From positions 1 to 64,000 of the forward strand of contig RFPP01000006.1 in assembly GCA_009926065.1 (NCBI GenBank): a DNA stretch of 64,000 bases. The letters run 5' to 3'. Positions 16,351 through 25,646 of this stretch are shown piece after piece (position 1 is the first letter of the stretch; every line of letters begins with the position of its first letter). The notes under the pieces were generated by a model. The model did not search any database, was not told where the DNA came from, and saw only the letters and a list, made by a program, of their open reading frames with translations. The translations under genes were made by a program, and so were the position numbers. This DNA is from Flavobacteriaceae bacterium. Lineage in GTDB: Bacteria; Bacteroidota; Bacteroidia; Flavobacteriales; Flavobacteriaceae.

Positions 16351-16358
16351 TATTTTTG
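16351..16358 (+). promoter_or_regulatory. Promoter of RNA uridine methyltransferase gene (TATTTTTG)
   Basis: A perfect TAnnTTTG match 5 nt before the start codon at 16363. The transcript would be nearly leaderless if the usual 5-7 nt offset applies. Confidence 0.5.
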
Positions 16359-16362
16359 CGCT

Positions 16363-17775
16363 ATGGCAAGAAAAATTACAAATAAAATTGTATTCAATCA
16401 CATAAAAGTCCTTGATGCCGGAGCTAAAGGTCTCTCTGTTGCAAAAGCACCTGATGGAAAAGTAATATTTATTCCTAATGTTGTTCCAGGTGACGTAGTT
16501 GATATTCAAACTTTAAAGAAAAGGAAAGCTTATTACGAAGGGAAAGCAGTGCGATTTCACGAATTTTCAGAACATAGAATTGATCCTGTTTGTGAGCATT
16601 TTGGTGTTTGTGGTGGTTGCAAATGGCAAAATATGAAATACAGCCAACAATTATTTTACAAACAAAATGAAGTAAAAAATCATTTGCAAAGAATTGGTAA
16701 AATTGAACTTCCTGAATTTGAAACAATTTTAGGATCAGAAAAGCAGTTTTTCTATAGAAATAAAATGGAATTTAGTTTTTCAAATAGCCGTTGGTTGACG
16801 CAAAGTGAACTTGAAAGTCAAGAAGATATAGAAAATAGAAATGCACTTGGATTTCATATTCCAAAAATGTGGGACAAAATATTAGATATTAATAAATGTT
16901 TCCTTCAAGAAGATCCTTCAAATGCAATTCGTAACGAAATTAGAGAATTTGCTAACCTAAATAGCCTTACTTTCTTTAATCCAAAAAGTCATCAAGGATT
17001 ATTAAGAACTTTGATGATACGAACTTCATCCGTAGGTGAAATCATGGTTTTAATTCAGTTTTTTGAAGATGACAAACAAAATCGTGAATTATTATTAGAT
17101 CATTTGTATGAAAAATTTCCACAAATTACGTCTTTACAATATGTAATAAACAATAAAGCCAATGATACTTTATATGACACTGATGTAAAATTATTCAAAG
17201 GTCGTGATTACATTTTAGAAGAAATGGAAGGAATGAAATTTAGTATTAATGCAAAATCATTTTACCAAACCAACTCTGAACAAGCTTATGAATTATATAA
17301 AATTACTAGAGATTTTGCAGGTTTAACAGGGAATGAAATTGTTTATGATTTATATACTGGAACAGGAACTATTGCTCAATTTGTATCCACAAAAGCTAAA
17401 AAAGTAATTGGTGTAGAAAGTGTTCCTGAAGCAATTGAAGATGCTAAAGAAAATGCAAAAAGAAACGAAATTACCAATTGTGAGTTCTTTGTTGGCGATA
17501 TGAAAGTCGTTTTCAATGAAGCTTTTATAGCGAATCACGGAAAACCAGACGTAATAATTACAGATCCTCCAAGAGATGGAATGCACAAAGATGTAATTGA
17601 ACAAATATTGAAAATTGAACCTCAAAAAGTAGTTTATGTAAGCTGTAATTCAGCAACACAAGCGAGAGATTTAGCTTTGATGGATAAGAAATACAAGGTA
17701 AAAAGAGTTCGACCAGTTGATATGTTTCCGCAAACCCATCATGTTGAAAATGTAGTGCTTTTAGAAAAAAGATAA
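16363..17775 (+). CDS. rlmD: 23S rRNA (uracil-C5)-methyltransferase, RlmD/TrmA family
   Basis: Methylates C5 of uridine in rRNA or tRNA using SAM. The 470-aa protein has an N-terminal TRAM domain (residues 10-70) and a cysteine cluster CEHFGVCGGCKWQNM that fits the [4Fe-4S] site of RlmD. The Rossmann domain has YDLYTGTGTIAQF as motif I and the TDPPRDGM motif. The catalytic Cys is in VYVSCNSATQARDL. The late MFPQTHHVENVVLLEK is a family signature. RlmD versus the related RlmCD or TrmA target cannot be settled from sequence. Confidence 0.9.
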   Translation: MARKITNKIVFNHIKVLDAGAKGLSVAKAPDGKVIFIPNVVPGDVVDIQTLKKRKAYYEGKAVRFHEFSEHRIDPVCEHFGVCGGCKWQNMKYSQQLFYKQNEVKNHLQRIGKIELPEFETILGSEKQFFYRNKMEFSFSNSRWLTQSELESQEDIENRNALGFHIPKMWDKILDINKCFLQEDPSNAIRNEIREFANLNSLTFFNPKSHQGLLRTLMIRTSSVGEIMVLIQFFEDDKQNRELLLDHLYEKFPQITSLQYVINNKANDTLYDTDVKLFKGRDYILEEMEGMKFSINAKSFYQTNSEQAYELYKITRDFAGLTGNEIVYDLYTGTGTIAQFVSTKAKKVIGVESVPEAIEDAKENAKRNEITNCEFFVGDMKVVFNEAFIANHGKPDVIITDPPRDGMHKDVIEQILKIEPQKVVYVSCNSATQARDLALMDKKYKVKRVRPVDMFPQTHHVENVVLLEKR

Positions 17776-18444
17776 TTAATCTTTCACAATAACTATAGTA
17801 GCTTTAAAACCAGTAGAGAGATTCCATTGATTTGCAGAAATTGATACTCCTTTATCGTCAAAAACTTGGAATTCAGCAGTATTCGGACCAGAAGAACCTT
17901 GATTTATAGCTTCAATATCTATTTTATTAAAGCCGTTTTTTAATGTAAATTCAAAGGATTGATAATAACCCTCTAAAAGTACATTCTCCTGAATTATTAA
18001 GTCGTTAATGTAGATCCGAACACGATCGCCGTCAACAAATTGATTGTCACGACATAAAATTTTTACAAATAAAGATTTGGTTTTAAAATCTCCTAAATTC
18101 TGATTTCTTCTAAATTCTTGAGTAACTTCCCCATCGCTATTTTTATTCAATTTCTCTTGATAAATGGCACCCGGATTCACAAAATCACTTTTCATTGTAA
18201 GATCTAAAGGTTTAGATCCCCCTATTTTTTGAAATATAATTTCTGGCTCTTTGTTTATAGGTACATCTTTAAAATTTGGTGTTATTGGAGAAACAGGACT
18301 AAATTTTGAAGGCGAACTATTCGGTTTTGGAATTGTCGTATTCTTAATCGGAGCTATTTTAACAGCTTTATTACCATTATCAAATTGAGAATAGCTAAGC
18401 AATGAAAAAAATAAAAAAATCAATAAATAAATTCTGACTTTCAT
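17776..18444 (-). CDS. Putative secreted protein, unknown function
   Basis: About 222 aa. A cleavable signal (VRIYLLIFLFFSLLSYSQ) is followed by a Pro/Ser/Lys-rich low-complexity stretch (NTTIPKPNSSPSKFSPVSPIT, residues 30-55) and a C-terminal beta-sandwich-like domain (KILCRDNQFVDGDRVRIYIND … FTLKNGFNKIDIEAINQGSSGPNTAEF). I start at MKVRIY; the track adds six residues. I do not recognise a named family. It ends against rlmD with no gap. The linker plus domain suggests a periplasmic or surface binding role, which is inference only. Confidence 0.65.
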   Translation of the reverse strand: MKVRIYLLIFLFFSLLSYSQFDNGNKAVKIAPIKNTTIPKPNSSPSKFSPVSPITPNFKDVPINKEPEIIFQKIGGSKPLDLTMKSDFVNPGAIYQEKLNKNSDGEVTQEFRRNQNLGDFKTKSLFVKILCRDNQFVDGDRVRIYINDLIIQENVLLEGYYQSFEFTLKNGFNKIDIEAINQGSSGPNTAEFQVFDDKGVSISANQWNLSTGFKATIVIVKD

Positions 18445-18483
18445 AATAAATCTCCAAATCATTAATTTTATAAAAATAAATAA

Positions 18484-18518
18484 AAAAACTTCGTTAATAA
18501 ATACATTAACGAAGTTTT
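18484..18518 (-). terminator. Terminator downstream of the aminotransferase gene
   Basis: An AAAACTTCGTTAAT … ATTAACGAAGTTTT stem with a 7-nt loop. The T run (TTTTTTTATTTATTTTT) is on the minus-strand side, so it serves the leftward gene. Confidence 0.75.
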
Positions 18519-18539
18519 AGTATTATTTATGATTGAATC

Positions 18540-19733
18540 CTATTTTGAATTATATACAGTAATTGCATCTTTTAATATTTCTACTGAACGGATTAAGTCT
18601 TTTTTATTCAAAACATAAGCAATTCTAACTTCATTTAACCCGACACCTGGTGTAGAATAAAACCCTGCGGCTGGAGCAACCATTACAGTTTCTTTATTTA
18701 AATCATACGATTCCAAAATCCATTGTGCAAATTCATCAGCATTATCAATTGGCAATTGAGCAATACAATAAAAAGCACCTTTTGGTTTGCTGACCACTAC
18801 TCCATCGATCTTTTTTAACTCTTCAACCAAAGTATCACGACGACTTCTATATTCTGAAATTACCTCATCAAAATAACTTTGAGGAGTATCTAAAGCTGCT
18901 TCACTAGCAATTTGTTCAAATGTTGGCGGACTCAATCTTGCTTGTGCAAATTTCATCGCTGTTTCCATTATCTCTTTATTTTTAGAAACAATGCAACCAA
19001 TTCTTGCGCCACACATGCTATAACGTTTTGAAACAGAGTCAATCATTATAGCATTTTCCTCTAATCCAGGAATATTCATTACCGAATAATGAACATCCCC
19101 ATCATAAGTGAATTCTCTGTAAACTTCATCTGAAATTAAAAATAAATCGTGTTTTTTAACTAGAGCTGCCAATTGCATAATCTCTTCCTTTGAGTATAAG
19201 TAACCTGTAGGATTTCCTGGATTACAAATCAAAATAGCCTTTGTTTTTGGAGTAATTAATTTTTCAAAATCTGCAATTGGAGGTAAAGAAAATCCAGTTT
19301 CGATTGTCGAAATTACAGGTACAACTTTCACTCCTGAAGCAGTTGAAAAACCATTATAATTAGCATAAAATGGCTCAGGTATAATCACCTCATCTCCAAA
19401 ATCCATTGTACTTCCCATAGCAAATAGCAACGCTTCTGAACCTCCGGTTGTTATAATAATATCAGAAACATCTATTGGTAAACCTGTGTTTTTATAAAAT
19501 TGAGACAATTTGGTTCTATAACTTTCAAAACCTGCCGAATGACTGTATTCTAAAATCTTAATATCTATATTTTTTATAGAATTCATAGCCACTTCAGGTG
19601 TTTTAATATCCGGTTGACCTATGTTAAGATGGTACACTTTGTGACCTTTCTTTTTGGCAATTTCTGCATAAGGCACCAATTTGCGAATTGGTGATTCTGG
19701 CATTTGAATTCCTTTATTTGAAATTTTAGGCAT
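18540..19733 (-). CDS. Class I/II PLP-dependent aminotransferase
   Basis: A 397-aa cytosolic aminotransferase of fold type I. Seen: MPESPIRKLVPYAEIAKKKGHKVYHLNIGQPDI at the N-terminus, TTGGSEALLFAM for phosphate binding, CNPGNPTGYLYS with the conserved Asn, ISDEVYREF with the Asp contacting the pyridine nitrogen, the PLP lysine in IDSVSKRYSMCGARIG, and a late NEVRIAYV Arg. It is in the aspartate/aromatic aminotransferase group, and the substrate is not predictable. I start at MPKISNKG; the ten upstream residues look untranslated. Confidence 0.9.
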   Translation of the reverse strand: MPKISNKGIQMPESPIRKLVPYAEIAKKKGHKVYHLNIGQPDIKTPEVAMNSIKNIDIKILEYSHSAGFESYRTKLSQFYKNTGLPIDVSDIIITTGGSEALLFAMGSTMDFGDEVIIPEPFYANYNGFSTASGVKVVPVISTIETGFSLPPIADFEKLITPKTKAILICNPGNPTGYLYSKEEIMQLAALVKKHDLFLISDEVYREFTYDGDVHYSVMNIPGLEENAIMIDSVSKRYSMCGARIGCIVSKNKEIMETAMKFAQARLSPPTFEQIASEAALDTPQSYFDEVISEYRSRRDTLVEELKKIDGVVVSKPKGAFYCIAQLPIDNADEFAQWILESYDLNKETVMVAPAAGFYSTPGVGLNEVRIAYVLNKKDLIRSVEILKDAITVYNSK

Positions 19734-19801
19734 AATAATAAATTTTGAAATGCAAATTTGCAATAATTATTTTAAAATAATAGACAATTTGTGTACTTTA
19801 T

Positions 19802-19832
19802 AAAAAAAAACGCCTCAATTGAAGCGCTTTAA
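19802..19832 (-). terminator. Terminator downstream of the DUF1573 gene
   Basis: Imperfect hairpin GCGCTTCAATTGAGGCG followed by a run of nine T on the minus strand, 17 nt past the stop codon. Confidence 0.65.
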
Positions 19833-19848
19833 TTTTCTATTTAAATTT

Positions 19849-20283
19849 TTATTGACTGGGTAATGCTTTTTTCTTTTCTAGGATATTAACTTCCGGTTTT
19901 ACAATTACTTCTCCTCTGATTTTTAAAGCAACTTTTCCACCTTCAACATTAATTGCATTCGATTCAACTGTAATAGTTTTTCTAATAGGTCCGGGATTCA
20001 TGTTGTATTTAACCTCAATTTTTCCCATCATACCAGGCATAATTGGTTCTTTAGGCTTGGTCGGAACGGTACATCCACAGGTTGACTGTACATTTGAAAT
20101 AATTAATGGCGCATCACCAGTGTTTTTAAATTCAAAGGTGCGAAGTCCATTGTCGGAATCTTTGCTGACTATTCCATAATCAATGGTATTGTCTTTATTT
20201 AAAAATTCAATTTTAGCACCACTTTGAGCAAATCCAATTGAAGTAAAGGCAAAAAAGGCTAATAGTAAGATTATTTTTTTCAT
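19849..20283 (-). CDS. DUF1573-domain exported protein
   Basis: A 144-aa protein with a signal peptide (IILLLAFFAFTSIGFAQ) and one Ig-like DUF1573 domain. The hallmark is YGIVSKDSDNGLRTFEFKNTGDAPLIISNVQSTCGCTVP, with the CGC pair, followed by PGMMGKIEVKYN. DUF1573 proteins are abundant and envelope-located in Bacteroidota. Their function is unknown, although the domain is related to ASH/PapD-like folds. It stands alone between its own terminator and the valS promoter. Confidence 0.9.
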   Translation of the reverse strand: MKKIILLLAFFAFTSIGFAQSGAKIEFLNKDNTIDYGIVSKDSDNGLRTFEFKNTGDAPLIISNVQSTCGCTVPTKPKEPIMPGMMGKIEVKYNMNPGPIRKTITVESNAINVEGGKVALKIRGEVIVKPEVNILEKKKALPSQ

Positions 20284-20375
20284 CTAATTAGTATTAAATT
20301 AGTATTAGTAAATGTACTTTCTTTTATTTAATCATACAAATTTTTATTTCCCTTTTTATAGTGTTTATAATTATA

Positions 20376-20383
20376 TACTTTTG
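20376..20383 (+). promoter_or_regulatory. valS promoter (TACTTTTG)
   Basis: A perfect TAnnTTTG match 25 nt upstream of valS. No T-box or other leader is present between it and the start. Confidence 0.5.
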
Positions 20384-20407
20384 TAGAAATAAAGAATATA
20401 TTATACA

Positions 20408-23041
20408 ATGACGATTCCATCGCAATTTGACGCAAAAACCATCGAAGAAAAATGGTACGATTACTGGATGAAAAATAACTATTTTCATTCTAAACCCGAC
20501 CATAGAACTCCTTACACTATTGTTATACCACCACCTAATGTTACCGGGGTACTTCACATGGGTCACATGCTAAACAATACCATTCAAGACGTATTAATTC
20601 GTAGAGCAAGACTTAAAGGTTTTAACGCCTGCTGGGTGCCAGGAACCGATCACGCTTCAATTGCTACCGAGGCAAAAGTAGTTGCAAAACTAAAAGCCGA
20701 CGGAATAAATAAAGACGATTTGACTCGTCAAGAATTTATAGATCACGCATGGGAATGGACCGATAAATATGGAGGAGTAATCCTAGACCAATTAAAAAAA
20801 TTAGGCGCATCTTGCGATTGGGAGAGAACAAAATTTACTATGGACCCTGATATGTCAGCTTCTGTAATTCGTTCTTTCGTCGATTTACATAAAAAAGGCC
20901 TAATCTATCGTGGTTTCAGAATGGTAAATTGGGATCCAGATGCAAAAACCACACTTTCTGACGAAGAAGTAATATTTGAAGAACAACAAGGAAAATTATT
21001 TTACATAAAATACGAAATTCAAGGAAGCTCTGATTATGTTACCGTTGCTACTACCCGACCAGAAACTATATTTGGAGATACCGCAATTTGCATCAATCCA
21101 AATGACGAACGATTCAATCACTTAAAAGGTAAGCACGCTATTGTGCCAATTTGCGGAAGGGTAATTCCAATTATCCAAGACGAATATGTAGACGTTGAAT
21201 TTGGAACAGGTTGTTTAAAAGTTACGCCAGCTCATGATACAAACGATAAAACTTTAGGAGAAAAACATCATCTTGAAATTATCGACATTTTCAATGAAGA
21301 TGCAAGTTTAAATAGTTATGGATTGCATTACCAAGGCAAAGATCGATTTGTAGTACGTGAAGAAATTGCTAAGGAATTAGCTGCAATTGGTAACTTGGTT
21401 AAAGTTGAAAACCATATTAATAAAGTGGGAACTTCTGAAAGAACAAAAGCGGTGATTGAACCAAGATTATCCGATCAGTGGTTTTTAAAAATGGAAGACT
21501 TAGTGAAGCCGGCAATTAAAGCAGTTTTAGTTGATAACGAAATTAAATTGCATCCTAAGAAATTTGATAACACCTACAAACATTGGTTAGATAACATCCG
21601 CGATTGGAATATTTCTCGTCAATTGTGGTGGGGACAGCAAATCCCTGCCTATTATTTTGGTGATGGAAAAGAGGACTATGTTGTTGCAGAATCTATTGAG
21701 GAAGCATTGGTTTTAGCCAAAGAAAAAACAAAAAACAACCAATTGACTATTGAAAACTTAACCCAAGATAAAGATGCTTTAGATACTTGGTTCTCGTCAT
21801 GGCTTTGGCCAATGTCAGTATTTGGAGGAATCATGAATCCAGAAAGTGAAGATTTTAAATATTATTATCCAACAAATGACTTAGTTACCGGACCCGATAT
21901 TTTATTTTTTTGGGTAGCAAGAATGATTATTTCAGGTTATGAATATACTGGAAAAAAACCTTTTACAAACGTTTATTTAACTGGGTTAGTTCGAGACAAA
22001 CAACGCCGTAAAATGTCTAAATCATTAGGTAATTCTCCTGATCCATTGGATTTAATTGATAAATTTGGTGCCGATGGCGTGCGGGTAGGATTACTTTTAA
22101 GCGCCTCTGCAGGAAATGACATCATGTTTGATGAAGAACTTTGCAACCAAGGAAAAGCATTTACCAATAAGATTTGGAATGCCTTAAAATTGATAAAAGG
22201 TTGGGAAATTTCGGATACTATTCCACAACCCCTATCTTCAAAAGTAGCTATCGAATGGTACGAAGCAAAATTGCAACAAACCTTAGTTGAAATCGAAGAT
22301 AATTTTGAAAAATACAGAATTTCTGACGCCTTAATGGGTATTTACAAATTGGTTTGGGACGATTTTTGTTCGTGGTTTTTAGAAATAATAAAACCCGCCT
22401 ATCAAGCGCCAATTGACAAAATTACTTTTGAAAAAGCCATTGAAATGCTGGAAAGTAATTTGAAATTATTACATCCATTTATGCCATTTCTAACTGAAGA
22501 AATTTGGCATTACACTGCTGAAAGAACTCCTGACGAAGCACTAATTATTTCAACATGGCCAACATTAAAACCATTTAATTCCAATTTGATTTCTGAATTT
22601 GAAAATACAATGGAAGTAATTTCAGGAATTCGAACCATTAGAAAAGATAAAAACATACCTTTTAAAGATAGCATTGAATTTAAAGTTGTGAACAATGACA
22701 ACGTTTCTCATCATTTTGATTCAGTTGTAACCAAATTAGGTAATATATCTTCATTAGAATATGTTTCTGAAAAAGTGAATGGCGCTTTATCATTTAGAGT
22801 AAAATCGAATGAATATTTTATACCAATTTCTGGGAATATTAACGTTGAGGAAGAAATTTCGAAATTAACCGAAGAGCTAAAATACATTCAAGGATTTTTG
22901 AAATCGGTACAAGCGAAGTTGTCCAATGATAAATTTGTAAATGGCGCTCCCGAGAAAGTATTGGCAAACGAAAAACAAAAAGAAGCCGATGCATTAGCAA
23001 AAATTGCAACCATAAAACAAAGCTTAGCTAGTTTAAAATAA
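20408..23041 (+). CDS. valS: Valine--tRNA ligase
   Basis: Charges tRNA-Val. An 877-aa class I synthetase with the HIGH-type motif VLHMGHM (HMGH at 50-53) and KMSKS at 535-539 (RRKMSKSLGNS). The editing CP1 domain has VTVATTRPETIFGDTA and the downstream GTGCLKVTPAHDTND. A WDN-type binding block and a C-terminal coiled coil (VEEEISKLTEELKYIQGFLKSVQAKL) are typical of ValS and separate it from IleS and LeuS. Length is normal. It is monocistronic, with its own promoter and terminator. Confidence 0.98.
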   Translation: MTIPSQFDAKTIEEKWYDYWMKNNYFHSKPDHRTPYTIVIPPPNVTGVLHMGHMLNNTIQDVLIRRARLKGFNACWVPGTDHASIATEAKVVAKLKADGINKDDLTRQEFIDHAWEWTDKYGGVILDQLKKLGASCDWERTKFTMDPDMSASVIRSFVDLHKKGLIYRGFRMVNWDPDAKTTLSDEEVIFEEQQGKLFYIKYEIQGSSDYVTVATTRPETIFGDTAICINPNDERFNHLKGKHAIVPICGRVIPIIQDEYVDVEFGTGCLKVTPAHDTNDKTLGEKHHLEIIDIFNEDASLNSYGLHYQGKDRFVVREEIAKELAAIGNLVKVENHINKVGTSERTKAVIEPRLSDQWFLKMEDLVKPAIKAVLVDNEIKLHPKKFDNTYKHWLDNIRDWNISRQLWWGQQIPAYYFGDGKEDYVVAESIEEALVLAKEKTKNNQLTIENLTQDKDALDTWFSSWLWPMSVFGGIMNPESEDFKYYYPTNDLVTGPDILFFWVARMIISGYEYTGKKPFTNVYLTGLVRDKQRRKMSKSLGNSPDPLDLIDKFGADGVRVGLLLSASAGNDIMFDEELCNQGKAFTNKIWNALKLIKGWEISDTIPQPLSSKVAIEWYEAKLQQTLVEIEDNFEKYRISDALMGIYKLVWDDFCSWFLEIIKPAYQAPIDKITFEKAIEMLESNLKLLHPFMPFLTEEIWHYTAERTPDEALIISTWPTLKPFNSNLISEFENTMEVISGIRTIRKDKNIPFKDSIEFKVVNNDNVSHHFDSVVTKLGNISSLEYVSEKVNGALSFRVKSNEYFIPISGNINVEEEISKLTEELKYIQGFLKSVQAKLSNDKFVNGAPEKVLANEKQKEADALAKIATIKQSLASLK

Positions 23042-23042
23042 T

Positions 23043-23068
23043 AAAAGCCTCAATTATGAGGCTTTTTT
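23043..23068. terminator. Terminator between valS and the DUF6787 gene
   Basis: AAAAGCCTCAATTATGAGGCTTTTTT, an 8-10 bp stem with a short loop and T run. It lies partly inside the 3' end of the converging DUF6787 gene (stop at 23054). Confidence 0.85.
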
Positions 23069-23368
23069 ATTGAATATAAATCCCAATCCGATTTTTGCTA
23101 ACATTCTTTTTCCAAAAGGAAAGAAAAATTTGGACTGCCCAAATAAATAGCCAAAACCCATTAATAAAAAGGGATAAATTGGTAAAACTAAAACTAATAA
23201 AATCAGGTAATAAATGAACCAATGTGTGTTATCCTCGTTTATGCCAATTAACTTCATTAAAAAACTTGAAATTCGAGCAGAAACGGAACCGTTAATAGCA
23301 AACACTACAATTATCAATATAAATTGATAAACTGTAGCAATTCCCCATCGTTCTTTTAACTTATTCAT
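23054..23368 (-). CDS. DUF6787-family membrane protein
   Basis: A 104-aa protein with two or three membrane segments (YQFILIIVVFAINGSVSAR, WFIYYLILLVLVLPIYPFLLMGFGYLFGQ) and a conserved GQSKFFFPFGKRMLAKIG tail. I recognise it as DUF6787, which in flavobacteria often accompanies the serine biosynthesis genes, as here. Function unknown. A TAAATTTG -7 element 18 nt upstream gives it its own promoter. Confidence 0.75.
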   Translation of the reverse strand: MNKLKERWGIATVYQFILIIVVFAINGSVSARISSFLMKLIGINEDNTHWFIYYLILLVLVLPIYPFLLMGFGYLFGQSKFFFPFGKRMLAKIGLGFIFNKKAS

Positions 23369-23385
23369 TTCTTAAATTTGATTAT

Positions 23386-23393
23386 CAAATTTA
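23386..23393 (-). promoter_or_regulatory. Promoter of the DUF6787 gene
   Basis: The minus strand reads TAAATTTG, a perfect TAnnTTTG match just upstream of the start codon. Confidence 0.45.
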
Positions 23394-23431
23394 CAAAATT
23401 AATTGTCAAATAATCAGCTTAATAAAACAAA

Positions 23432-23456
23432 AAATGCACCTCAAAAGAGATGCATT
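23432..23456 (-). terminator. Probable terminator of serC-serA
   Basis: AATGCATCTCTTTTGAGGTGCATT on the minus strand forms a stem with one non-Watson-Crick position, followed by TTTTTGTTTT. It lies 24 nt after the serA stop. Confidence 0.65.
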
Positions 23457-23479
23457 CAATTAATTTTTTAAATAAAATA

Positions 23480-24433
23480 TTAATTTTTTAAAATACTAAT
23501 TATCTGGGAAGCTAATTCAGTACCTATTCTATCTTGTGCTTCCAAAGTAGCAGCCCCAATATGAGGCGTTAATGATATTTTTTGGTTCATTAAAATTGTG
23601 ATTTCTGGGTTTGGTTCGTTTTCAAAAACGTCTAAGCCTGCAAATAAAACTTTACCGCTATCTAACGCTTTTATTAAAGCAACCTCATCAATTACTCCAC
23701 CACGAGCACAATTTACGATTCCAACTCCAGTTTTCATAGTTTCAATTTCGGCAACGCCAATGATGTAACCTTCTTGCGCAGGAACGTGAAGCGTTATAAA
23801 ATCAGCTTCTTTAAATAAAGAATCTAAAGATTGTGTTTTTATAGTTGTAGTGATCGATTGACCGTCAAAAAACTCCACTTTAACATCTACTTTTTCAATA
23901 AAACTATCGCTTGCAATCACTTTCATTCCAAGTCCTAAAGCTATTTTTGCAGTAGCTTGTCCAATTCTTCCGATTCCAACAATTCCAAGCGTTTTTCCCC
24001 TTAATTCTATACCATTGGAGTAGGCTTTCTTTAAACCTTCGAAATTTGAATCTCCTTCCAATGGCATATTTCTATTGGAATCATGTAAAAAACGAACTCC
24101 AGAGAATAGATGTGCAAAAACTAATTCCGCTACCGATTCAGATGAAGATGCAGGAGTATTAATTACACTAATACCTTTGCTCTTAGCATATTCAACGTCG
24201 ATATTGTCCATACCAACTCCACCTCTACCGATAATTTTTATTCCTGGACAAGCATCAATGATATCTTTTCTAACTTTAGTTGCGCTTCTAACTAAAACTA
24301 CACTCACGTTGTTTTCATTTACATAATTGGCAACTTGCTCTTGAGCCACTTTTGTTGTAATTACTTCAAAACCAGCTTTTTCTAAAGCTATAATTCCACT
24401 TTTTGAAATTCCATCGTTTGCTAAAACCTTCAT
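23480..24433 (-). CDS. serA: D-3-phosphoglycerate dehydrogenase-type D-2-hydroxyacid dehydrogenase
   Basis: First step of serine synthesis: oxidation of 3-phosphoglycerate with NAD. A 317-aa D-2-hydroxyacid dehydrogenase with IIGRGGVGMDNIDVEYAKSKGI, the NAD-binding LGIVGIGRIGQATA, NCARGGVIDEVAL with the substrate Arg, a Glu in ENEPNPE, and the catalytic His in LTPHIGAAT. No C-terminal ACT domain is present, so allosteric feedback by serine seems unlikely. The pathway assignment rests on being 6 nt downstream of serC. Confidence 0.93.
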   Translation of the reverse strand: MKVLANDGISKSGIIALEKAGFEVITTKVAQEQVANYVNENNVSVVLVRSATKVRKDIIDACPGIKIIGRGGVGMDNIDVEYAKSKGISVINTPASSSESVAELVFAHLFSGVRFLHDSNRNMPLEGDSNFEGLKKAYSNGIELRGKTLGIVGIGRIGQATAKIALGLGMKVIASDSFIEKVDVKVEFFDGQSITTTIKTQSLDSLFKEADFITLHVPAQEGYIIGVAEIETMKTGVGIVNCARGGVIDEVALIKALDSGKVLFAGLDVFENEPNPEITILMNQKISLTPHIGAATLEAQDRIGTELASQIISILKN

Positions 24434-24439
24434 AATTAT

Positions 24440-25510
24440 TTATATTTTAGATTCAAAATCTTTCATTACATCCACCAATAGTTGTACACTTTCTATTGGA
24501 AGTGCATTGTACATGGAAGCTCTATATCCACCCACCGAGCGATGTCCTGAAATACCTGAAATACCTGCAGATTTACACATTGAATCAAAAAGATCTGTGT
24601 GTAGTTCATTTTCTAATAAGAAAACAACGTTCATATTAGAACGGTCTTCCGTTTTTGCTGTCCCTTTAAAATATGGATTTCTATCTATTTCATTATATAA
24701 TAAATTAGCTTTTTCTATGTTTAATTTTTCAATAGCTGCTATTCCTCCCATTTTTTTCAACCATTGTAATGTCAAAAGAGAAGCATAAACCGAGAAAACA
24801 GCAGGAGTGTTAAACATACTATCAGCTTTAATATGCTTTTGATAATCCAACATACTTGGTATTTCTCTTCCAGTTTTCCCTAAAATTTCCTCTTTAATAA
24901 CTACTAATGTGGTTCCTGCAGGTCCCATATTTTTTTGAGCACCCGCATAGATAATGCCAAATTTTGAAAAATCTAAAACACGAGAAAATATATCCGAACT
25001 CATATCACAAACCATTGGTGCTGAAGTAGTTGGAAATTCTTTAATTTGAGTACCAAAAATAGTATTATTGCTTGTGCAATGAAAATAATCTACATCATCA
25101 GGTACTAAAAAGTCTTTAGGAATATAATTGTAATTATCCTGTTTGGATGAGGCTACTACATTAACATCTCCAAATAATTTTGCTTCTTTTATTGCGGCAG
25201 AAGCCCAACTACCTGTATCCAAATAAGCAGCTTTTCCTTTTACTTTCATTAGGTTATAAGGAACCATTAAAAATTCTAAACTTGCACCACCATGAAGAAA
25301 CAAAGCTTGATATCCTTTTTGCTTTAAATCTAATAATTCTAATGCTGAATCTCTTGCTTCATCCATTACTGCAGTAAAATCTTTGCTTCTGTGAGAAATT
25401 TCTATCAGGGATAATCCAGAATTATTAAATTCTATTATCGATTCCGCAGATTTTTGAATAACCTCTTGAGGCAAAATACATGGACCAGCACTAAAATTAT
25501 GTTTTTTCAT
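24440..25510 (-). CDS. serC: Phosphoserine aminotransferase
   Basis: Second step of serine synthesis (3-phosphohydroxypyruvate to phosphoserine, with glutamate). The 356-aa protein opens with the family start KKHNFSAGPCILP, then FLHGGASLEFLMVPYNL. The PLP lysine is in IIYAGAQKNMGPAGTTLVV, and the late block GISGHRSVGGYRASMYNA is diagnostic. Also able to act in pyridoxine synthesis in some bacteria. Co-directional with serA, together making the first two of three serine-pathway steps; serB is not here. Confidence 0.97.
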   Translation of the reverse strand: MKKHNFSAGPCILPQEVIQKSAESIIEFNNSGLSLIEISHRSKDFTAVMDEARDSALELLDLKQKGYQALFLHGGASLEFLMVPYNLMKVKGKAAYLDTGSWASAAIKEAKLFGDVNVVASSKQDNYNYIPKDFLVPDDVDYFHCTSNNTIFGTQIKEFPTTSAPMVCDMSSDIFSRVLDFSKFGIIYAGAQKNMGPAGTTLVVIKEEILGKTGREIPSMLDYQKHIKADSMFNTPAVFSVYASLLTLQWLKKMGGIAAIEKLNIEKANLLYNEIDRNPYFKGTAKTEDRSNMNVVFLLENELHTDLFDSMCKSAGISGISGHRSVGGYRASMYNALPIESVQLLVDVMKDFESKI

Positions 25511-25646
25511 TTGTGTTGTGTTGTTGAAATTAAGCTACAAATTTCGTAATTAGGAAATAAAATCAATTAAAATAAATTAAATAGTTATTCTGATTTATTA
25601 ACAAAAACGTTTTAGTGAAAATGATCAAATTGAAGAATTTAAGATT